Below the pieces are notes generated by a model. That model did not search any database. It saw nothing but the letters and a program-made list of their open reading frames with translations, and had not been told where the DNA came from. The translations under genes were made by a program, and so were the position numbers. From NCBI GenBank assembly GCA_029938175.1, contig JAPYON010000015.1, forward strand, positions 1 through 33,532: a stretch of 33,532 nucleotides of DNA, read 5' to 3'. This DNA is from Paracoccaceae bacterium (GTDB lineage Bacteria; Pseudomonadota; Alphaproteobacteria; Rhodobacterales; Rhodobacteraceae). Shown here piece by piece: positions 28,249 to 33,532 of this stretch (position 1 is the stretch's first letter; the number at the start of each line of letters is the position of its first letter).

Positions 28249-29513
28249 CCGTGTTCCTGAAGGACGCGGCCTGCGAGGTAAAGCGAGCCACAAATCATGA
28301 TGCGGGCGTTTGGTTCGACTGATACGATGGTGGATATTGCTTCGGATATTGAGGTGGACTCGCGGGCGTCCATACCCACGGATTGCGCAGAAGCAACGGT
28401 TTCAGCCGCCGACAAAGTCGCTGCTTCGCCTTCAATCGATACGCCGTACAAGCCTTGAGAGACACTGGCCAAGGGTCGCAAATACCCCGAAATATCTTTG
28501 GTATTCAGCATCCCGCAAACCAGATATGTCGGGCGTTCTGGCAGTCGGCCTAAGGCTTCAACCAAGGCGTGACCAGCGGCGGGATTGTGCCCGCCATCAA
28601 GCCAAACTTCGGCCCGTCCTGCGGTTTCGATCAGCGGTCCATGACGCAGGCGTTGCAGGCGGGCGGGCCATTCGGCCTTGGTGATTGCGGCCTCGATGGC
28701 GGGCTCCGGTTTACCCACAGCGCGTAATGCGGCAATTGCTGCGCCAGCATTCTGGACCTGATGTGCGCCAACAAGGTTCGGCATTGGCAGGTCCAGTAGG
28801 CCGTTTTCGTCTTGGTAAACCAGCCGCCCGTTTTCCTCCCAGACTTGCCAGTGCTGTCCGTGAACCAGCAGCGCTGCACCTACTTTGGCGGCTATGCCTT
28901 CGATAACCTCAAGGGCCGCGTCTTCTTGTGGGCCGACGACGCAATAGACGCCGCGTTTCAGGATGCCGGCCTTTTCGGCGGCGATTTCCTCGATGGTTTC
29001 ACCAAGATATTGTTGGTGGTCGATACTGATTGGCGTGATAACGCATAGGCGCGGAACGTTGATTACGTTGGTGGCGTCAAGTCGACCGCCAAGGCCGGTT
29101 TCCAGCAATAAGTATTCCGCATCGGAACGCGCGAAGGACAGCATTGCGGCGCAGGTAGTGATCTCGAAATAGGTGATGGTAATGCCGCCGTTAACATCGA
29201 CGCATTCATCCAGAATTTCGGTCAGGTAATCTTCTGAAATTAATTCGCCAACCAGCCTGATACGTTCGTGGAAGCGTGCCAGATGCGGTGATGTGTAAGC
29301 ATGAACACGGTCGCCATCCGCCTCGAGCCCTGCGCGGATCATCGCTTGGGTCGAGCCTTTGCCGTTGGTTCCCGCAAGGTGGATTACAGGCGGAAGGCGT
29401 TTTTCAGGGTTTCCCAGCGCGCCCAGAAGGCGCGTCATGCGATCCAGTGTCAGGTCAATAATTTTGGGGTGGAGCGACATCATCCGCTCCAGAATAATAT
29501 CGCTGTTACTCAT
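28245..29513 (-). CDS. folC: Bifunctional folylpolyglutamate synthase/dihydrofolate synthase
   Basis: HLAGTNGKGSTQAMI, TSPHLARFHERIRL, LLLETGLGGRLDATNVI, WLDGGHNPAAG. Confidence 0.94.
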   Translation of the reverse strand: MSNSDIILERMMSLHPKIIDLTLDRMTRLLGALGNPEKRLPPVIHLAGTNGKGSTQAMIRAGLEADGDRVHAYTSPHLARFHERIRLVGELISEDYLTEILDECVDVNGGITITYFEITTCAAMLSFARSDAEYLLLETGLGGRLDATNVINVPRLCVITPISIDHQQYLGETIEEIAAEKAGILKRGVYCVVGPQEDAALEVIEGIAAKVGAALLVHGQHWQVWEENGRLVYQDENGLLDLPMPNLVGAHQVQNAGAAIAALRAVGKPEPAIEAAITKAEWPARLQRLRHGPLIETAGRAEVWLDGGHNPAAGHALVEALGRLPERPTYLVCGMLNTKDISGYLRPLASVSQGLYGVSIEGEAATLSAAETVASAQSVGMDARESTSISEAISTIVSVEPNARIMICGSLYLAGRVLQEHG

Positions 29514-30418
29514 TTTTCAGCGTCGGCGCTGGTCTTTTCCGGCTTGGGGAGATCGCCGTGCACGCGCGGCGTTTTCTTGGTCAACATCCGCAGAATAGTG
29601 ATCAACTCGTCGCGCATATTCTTGCGGTGGATAACGCGGTCAAGGACGCCGTGGTCCAGCAGGTATTCGGACCGCTGAAAGCCTTCGGGCAGTTTTTCGC
29701 GGATGGTTTGCTCAATAACACGCGGTCCGGCAAAGCAGATAAGCGCGTTAGGCTCGGCGATATGCACATCACCCAGCATTGCATAGGAGGCGGTAACGCC
29801 GCCTGTAGTCGGGTGGGTTAGTACGACGATATACGGCAGGCCTGCCTCTTTCAGCATTTGAACGGCGACGGTCGTGCGGGGCATCTGCATCAGGGATAAA
29901 ATCCCCTCTTGCATGCGCGCGCCGCCCGCGGCTGCGAACAACACCAGTGGAACCTTCAGTTTTACCGCGCGCTCGGCTGCGGCTATAATGGCATTGCCGA
30001 CATACATGCCCATGGAACCACCCATGAACGAGAAATCCTGACCTGCGCAAACGACCTTCATGCGCCCCATGTCACCTTCGGCGACAAGCATCGCGTCTTT
30101 CTCACTGGTTTTTTTACGGGCATCGCGCATCCGATCAGGGTACTTTTTCTGATCTTTGAAGTGCAGCGGATCGGCCAAAGGCTCGGGTACGTCCACCTCG
30201 ACGAACAGGCCATCGTCAAAGATGGTTGCAAAACGCGCGCGGGGTGTGATGTGCATGTGGTGACCGCAAGACTGGCAGGTGTTCAGCGCTTCGGTCAGTT
30301 CGCGATGAAATAACATGGTTCCGCACTCGGGACATTTGGTCCACAGATTATCCGGCGTCTCGCGACGGGAAAAAATCGAATTAATTTTTGGACGAACGTA
30401 GTTTGAAATCCAGTTCAT
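29510..30418 (-). CDS. accD: Acetyl-CoA carboxylase carboxyltransferase subunit beta
   Basis: Zinc ribbon CPEC...CQSC, MGGSMGMYVGNAI, GGARMQEGILSLMQM, HPTTGGVTASYAMLGD. Confidence 0.96.
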   Translation of the reverse strand: MNWISNYVRPKINSIFSRRETPDNLWTKCPECGTMLFHRELTEALNTCQSCGHHMHITPRARFATIFDDGLFVEVDVPEPLADPLHFKDQKKYPDRMRDARKKTSEKDAMLVAEGDMGRMKVVCAGQDFSFMGGSMGMYVGNAIIAAAERAVKLKVPLVLFAAAGGARMQEGILSLMQMPRTTVAVQMLKEAGLPYIVVLTHPTTGGVTASYAMLGDVHIAEPNALICFAGPRVIEQTIREKLPEGFQRSEYLLDHGVLDRVIHRKNMRDELITILRMLTKKTPRVHGDLPKPEKTSADAEK

Positions 30419-30482
30419 GTGCCGTTTGGCCCTTTTTGCTGCTTTTTAGTCTAATTAATCCGGCATCGAGGGGATTGCAATG

Positions 30483-31394
30483 TCAGAGCCGTCGCCTGCG
30501 CATGATTAGCATGAAAATAATGTAGCCCGTCAGCGTCGCGGCCAACGAGATTATCATCGTGTTGCTCAAGTGGTCACTTTTCAGATCGACGTTGTGGAGA
30601 TAGAGGCTTACGCCGCTAAGTTGACCTGGCGAATTCAGCAGCAGTATCACTACAAGATTATTGGCAAAATGCAGCCCCATGGCCGGAGAAAGCGAGCCGA
30701 AACGGGCGGTTACGTCGGCCAGAACAAGACCTGTTAGCGTAGTGATGGCCACGACGAACACAGCGTTGCCGCCAAATAGTGCCGGATTAAAATGGCCAAG
30801 GCCGAAGATAAATGACGGCAGAAACCACCAGATCCAACGACTTTTGAAGCGTGCAGCAAGCTGCTGCTGCAAATACCCGCGAAACACCAGTTCTTCGGCC
30901 GTGGTTTGCAAAAACAGGATCACGAGCGCCGGAGCTAGCCACGTTAACCATTTTATTAGTGACATTTGCTGGATTAGGTCGGCGGTCAGGAAGGTTGTAA
31001 TGGCGTCGCCAATACCAAGTATCAGGATGATAGCCGCCCCCGCTTTCCAGAGCTTCCAGTTGATGCGTCCGGATGGCCCTAGCAACGTGCGAAGTGGCCG
31101 TTTGTGCAAGAATCGCAGAACCAGCCATAAAGCGGGGGTCAGGGCTGCTATCATGGCTAATGCACCGAAAGTGGCAAAGATCGTCCGACCGCCCTGTATC
31201 TGGCGCATTAGGTCTTCGCCTAAACCCGGTTCGATGTCTTCTCCGATGAACGCGGTGCCCAACCCAAAAACCAGTGTGGTTAGCAGGAAGATCGCCAAGA
31301 TAAGCACCATGCCTAAAATTGTGCGCCATATCTCGGAACGGAGTTGAGCAGGGGCGATGAACCGCTGAAATGCAGGGGAAAGATGGGGGAGCAT
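30483..31394 (-). CDS. CPBP family intramembrane metalloprotease
   Basis: TTAEELVFRGYLQQ (EExxxR motif) and FGLGHFNPALFG in a multi-TM protein; likely ATG 31394 (MLPHLSPAFQRF). Confidence 0.88.
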   Translation of the reverse strand: MLPHLSPAFQRFIAPAQLRSEIWRTILGMVLILAIFLLTTLVFGLGTAFIGEDIEPGLGEDLMRQIQGGRTIFATFGALAMIAALTPALWLVLRFLHKRPLRTLLGPSGRINWKLWKAGAAIILILGIGDAITTFLTADLIQQMSLIKWLTWLAPALVILFLQTTAEELVFRGYLQQQLAARFKSRWIWWFLPSFIFGLGHFNPALFGGNAVFVVAITTLTGLVLADVTARFGSLSPAMGLHFANNLVVILLLNSPGQLSGVSLYLHNVDLKSDHLSNTMIISLAATLTGYIIFMLIMRRRRL

Positions 31395-31448
31395 GGGCAA
31401 TCCTGTAAAAGGACCAAGGGTAACGGGCGAAAAACCGCGTTGCAATGC

Positions 31449-31477
31449 TTGAGATTCCCTGTGGCAATCCCTATTGC
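31449..31477 (+). promoter_or_regulatory. Possible sigma70-type promoter of ilvD
   Basis: TTGAGA - 17 nt - TATTGC in the divergent intergenic region. Confidence 0.3.
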
Positions 31478-31515
31478 TGGTTCTAACAGAATTTTTCCAA
31501 CAGGAGCTGCCTAAA

Positions 31516-33249
31516 ATGTCTCTCGGTCCAATCGATAAGTCCAGACTTCCCAGCCGTCACGTAACCGAAGGGCCAGAGCGCGCGCCGCATCGTTCGTATC
31601 TGTATGCGATGGGTTTGACGGAAAAAGAAATCCACCAGCCGTTGGTCGGTGTGGCGACATGCTGGAACGAGGCGGCACCTTGTAACATCGCGCTGAACCG
31701 TCAGGCACAGTCGGTCAAAGCGGGCGTTAAAGTTGCAAACGGCACGCCGCGTGAATTCACGACGATTACAGTGACAGACGGGATTGCGATGGGTCACGAG
31801 GGGATGCGGTCATCCTTGGTTAGCCGTGAGGCGATTGCGGATACGGTTGAATTGACCATGCGCGGGCATTGTTATGACGCGCTTGTTGGTTTGGCGGGTT
31901 GTGACAAGTCTCTGCCCGGTATGATGATGGCGATGATACGTTTGAATGTACCGTCGGTGTTCTTGTACGGGGGGTCGATCCTGCCGGGTCGTTTTGAAGG
32001 TCGAGATGTAACAGTTCAGGACGTGTTCGAGGCTGTGGGACAGCATCAGGCGGGCAACATGTCGACCGAGGATCTGATGCGTTTGGAAGCGGTCGCTTGT
32101 CCGTCGGCGGGTGCTTGTGGTGGGCAGTTTACTGCGAACACTATGGCGTCGGTTTCCGAGGCGATCGGTTTGGCATTGTTCCAGTCCGCTGGCGCGCCAG
32201 CCCCCTATGAAAGTCGTGACGCTTTTGGTGAGGCCTCTGGCGAGGCGGTGATGAACCTGCTACGCCTTAACATTCGCCCTCGTGATATCGTTACGCGCAA
32301 GGCACTTGAAAATGCGGCACGGATTGTGGCGTGTACAGGTGGTTCGACCAACGCAGGGCTGCATTTGCCAGCGATCGCACATGAGGCGGGCATTGATTTT
32401 GATCTTGAAGATGTTTGTGACATCTTCCGCGACACTCCGTACTTTGTCGACCTTAAACCGGGTGGTCAGTATGTAGCCAAGGACTTGTTCGAGGCTGGCG
32501 GCATTCCGATTGTCATGCGCGAGCTGGGCAGAGCGGGCCTGTTGCACGAAGAATGTATAACCGTCTCGGGCCGCACCATTGGTGAAGAAGTCGACCGCGT
32601 TGCCGGCGAGGCGGATGGTAAGGTTATCTATCCGGTTGAAACGCCGATTTCTAAAACTGGAGGTGTTGTTGGCCTGAAGGGCAACCTTGCCCCAGACGGT
32701 GCGATTGTGAAAATCGCTGGTATGACTGAAGAAGAGACAGTTTTCACTGGCCCTGCTCACGTTTTTGAATGCGAGGAAGATGCGTTCGAGGCCGTGCAGA
32801 ACCGCACTTATAAAGAGGGCGAAGTTTTGGTTATCCGCAATGAGGGTCCTTCCGGCGGTCCCGGTATGCGTGAAATGCTGGCAACGACTGCGGCCCTGTC
32901 CGGTCAAGGGATGGGCAAGAAAGTTGCGCTGATTACGGACGGGCGTTTCTCGGGCGCGACGCGCGGGTTCTGCGTGGGTCACGTTGGACCAGAGGCGGCG
33001 CATTGCGGACCAATTGCGCTGGTTAACAACGGCGATATGATCACGCTGGATGCACACAAAGGCGAGATTTCGATTGATGTTTCCGACGAGGAAATGACCA
33101 AGCGCAAAACAGAATGGAAAGGTCCGCATGATACGATCTATTCCTCCGGCGCGCTCTGGAAATATGCCCAGCAGGTTGGTGCAACCAGCAAGGGCGCAGT
33201 TACGCATCCGGGCGGAAAGATGGAAAAGCACGTATATGCGGATCTCTGA
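31516..33249 (+). CDS. ilvD: Dihydroxy-acid dehydratase
   Basis: [84 protein letters not shown] at 31516. Confidence 0.96.
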   Translation: MSLGPIDKSRLPSRHVTEGPERAPHRSYLYAMGLTEKEIHQPLVGVATCWNEAAPCNIALNRQAQSVKAGVKVANGTPREFTTITVTDGIAMGHEGMRSSLVSREAIADTVELTMRGHCYDALVGLAGCDKSLPGMMMAMIRLNVPSVFLYGGSILPGRFEGRDVTVQDVFEAVGQHQAGNMSTEDLMRLEAVACPSAGACGGQFTANTMASVSEAIGLALFQSAGAPAPYESRDAFGEASGEAVMNLLRLNIRPRDIVTRKALENAARIVACTGGSTNAGLHLPAIAHEAGIDFDLEDVCDIFRDTPYFVDLKPGGQYVAKDLFEAGGIPIVMRELGRAGLLHEECITVSGRTIGEEVDRVAGEADGKVIYPVETPISKTGGVVGLKGNLAPDGAIVKIAGMTEEETVFTGPAHVFECEEDAFEAVQNRTYKEGEVLVIRNEGPSGGPGMREMLATTAALSGQGMGKKVALITDGRFSGATRGFCVGHVGPEAAHCGPIALVNNGDMITLDAHKGEISIDVSDEEMTKRKTEWKGPHDTIYSSGALWKYAQQVGATSKGAVTHPGGKMEKHVYADL

Positions 33250-33532
33250 TCGTCCAATAAAATGGCTAGCGCCGATTGCCCTCGCGGGGATGCTCGCATC
33301 CTGCGAGAATTTCCAGACCGTTAGCGTTGACGATGGTCCGACACCGATCCCAAAGGCCATGCACGTCATGGCTGATGGTGTCGATTTGGCCATCGGTGCG
33401 CCCAACGGGTTTTGCATCGATCGTGCCTCAGTCGAAGAAAACGGCAATGGTGCGTTCCTGTTGCTTAGTGATTGCTATGTGGTTGCAAGCTCGGGCAAAG
33501 CTGCGCGAATGCCGATCTCTACTATTTTGACG
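33236..33532 (+). CDS. Partial small lipoprotein (truncated by window edge)
   Basis: [80 protein letters not shown]... with lipobox LASC; open to the window end, overlaps the ilvD end by 14 nt; absent from the ORF track. Confidence 0.72.
   Translation, partial: MRISDRPIKWLAPIALAGMLASCENFQTVSVDDGPTPIPKAMHVMADGVDLAIGAPNGFCIDRASVEENGNGAFLLLSDCYVVASSGKAARMPISTILT

Noticed and set aside
31445-31486. 14-codon leader ORF ([13 protein letters not shown]) upstream of ilvD as an attenuation leader peptide
   Set aside because: Not enriched in Leu/Ile/Val, no clear terminator/antiterminator pair, and it overlaps the most plausible promoter.
32260-33447. 395-aa minus-strand ORF antisense to ilvD
   Set aside because: Lies opposite the strongly recognisable ilvD reading frame, has no recognisable family and an Arg/His/Asn-rich shadow-ORF composition; best explained by codon bias.
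1-33532. Mobile elements, prophage, CRISPR arrays, toxin-antitoxin or defence systems
   Set aside because: No transposase, integrase, phage, Cas or recognisable defence-family motifs seen in any annotated ORF, and no regularly spaced repeat array was noticed.

Overview
The window looks like an alphaproteobacterial (probably Rhodobacterales) chromosomal segment of about 33.5 kb, dense with housekeeping genes. No tRNA, rRNA, CRISPR array, prophage or transposase is visible. From left to right it contains: (1) a Tat-exported substrate-binding protein, a complete Liv-type ABC transporter and acetyl-CoA synthetase; (2) a decayed methyltransferase remnant; (3) an irr-like Fur regulator divergent from fabA-fabB-fabI; (4) an operon with a HAD dehalogenase, an internally deleted alpha/beta hydrolase remnant, a Thr/Ser dehydratase-like PLP enzyme, a DAO-like FAD oxidase and a TIGR03862-like flavoprotein; (5) a minus-strand GST and the leuS-lptE-holA cluster; (6) an unusually Arg-poor putative porin; (7) yggS, a DUF1330 protein, an N-terminally short HxlR/SCP2-like ORF and two tandem paralogous small exported proteins; (8) asd, a beta-carbonic anhydrase and a conserved hypothetical; (9) an M17 aminopeptidase with an NlpC/P60 peptidase; (10) folC-accD, a CPBP protease, ilvD and a truncated lipoprotein ORF at the right edge that the ORF track misses. 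I do not see a convincing large undescribed system. The best leads are a Shine-Dalgarno-sequestering hairpin upstream of the HAD gene, two gene remnants caught mid-decay, the liv-type transporter/acs linkage, the compositionally odd porin and the duplicated exported protein family. All family names come from recognising motifs in the translations; no database search was run.
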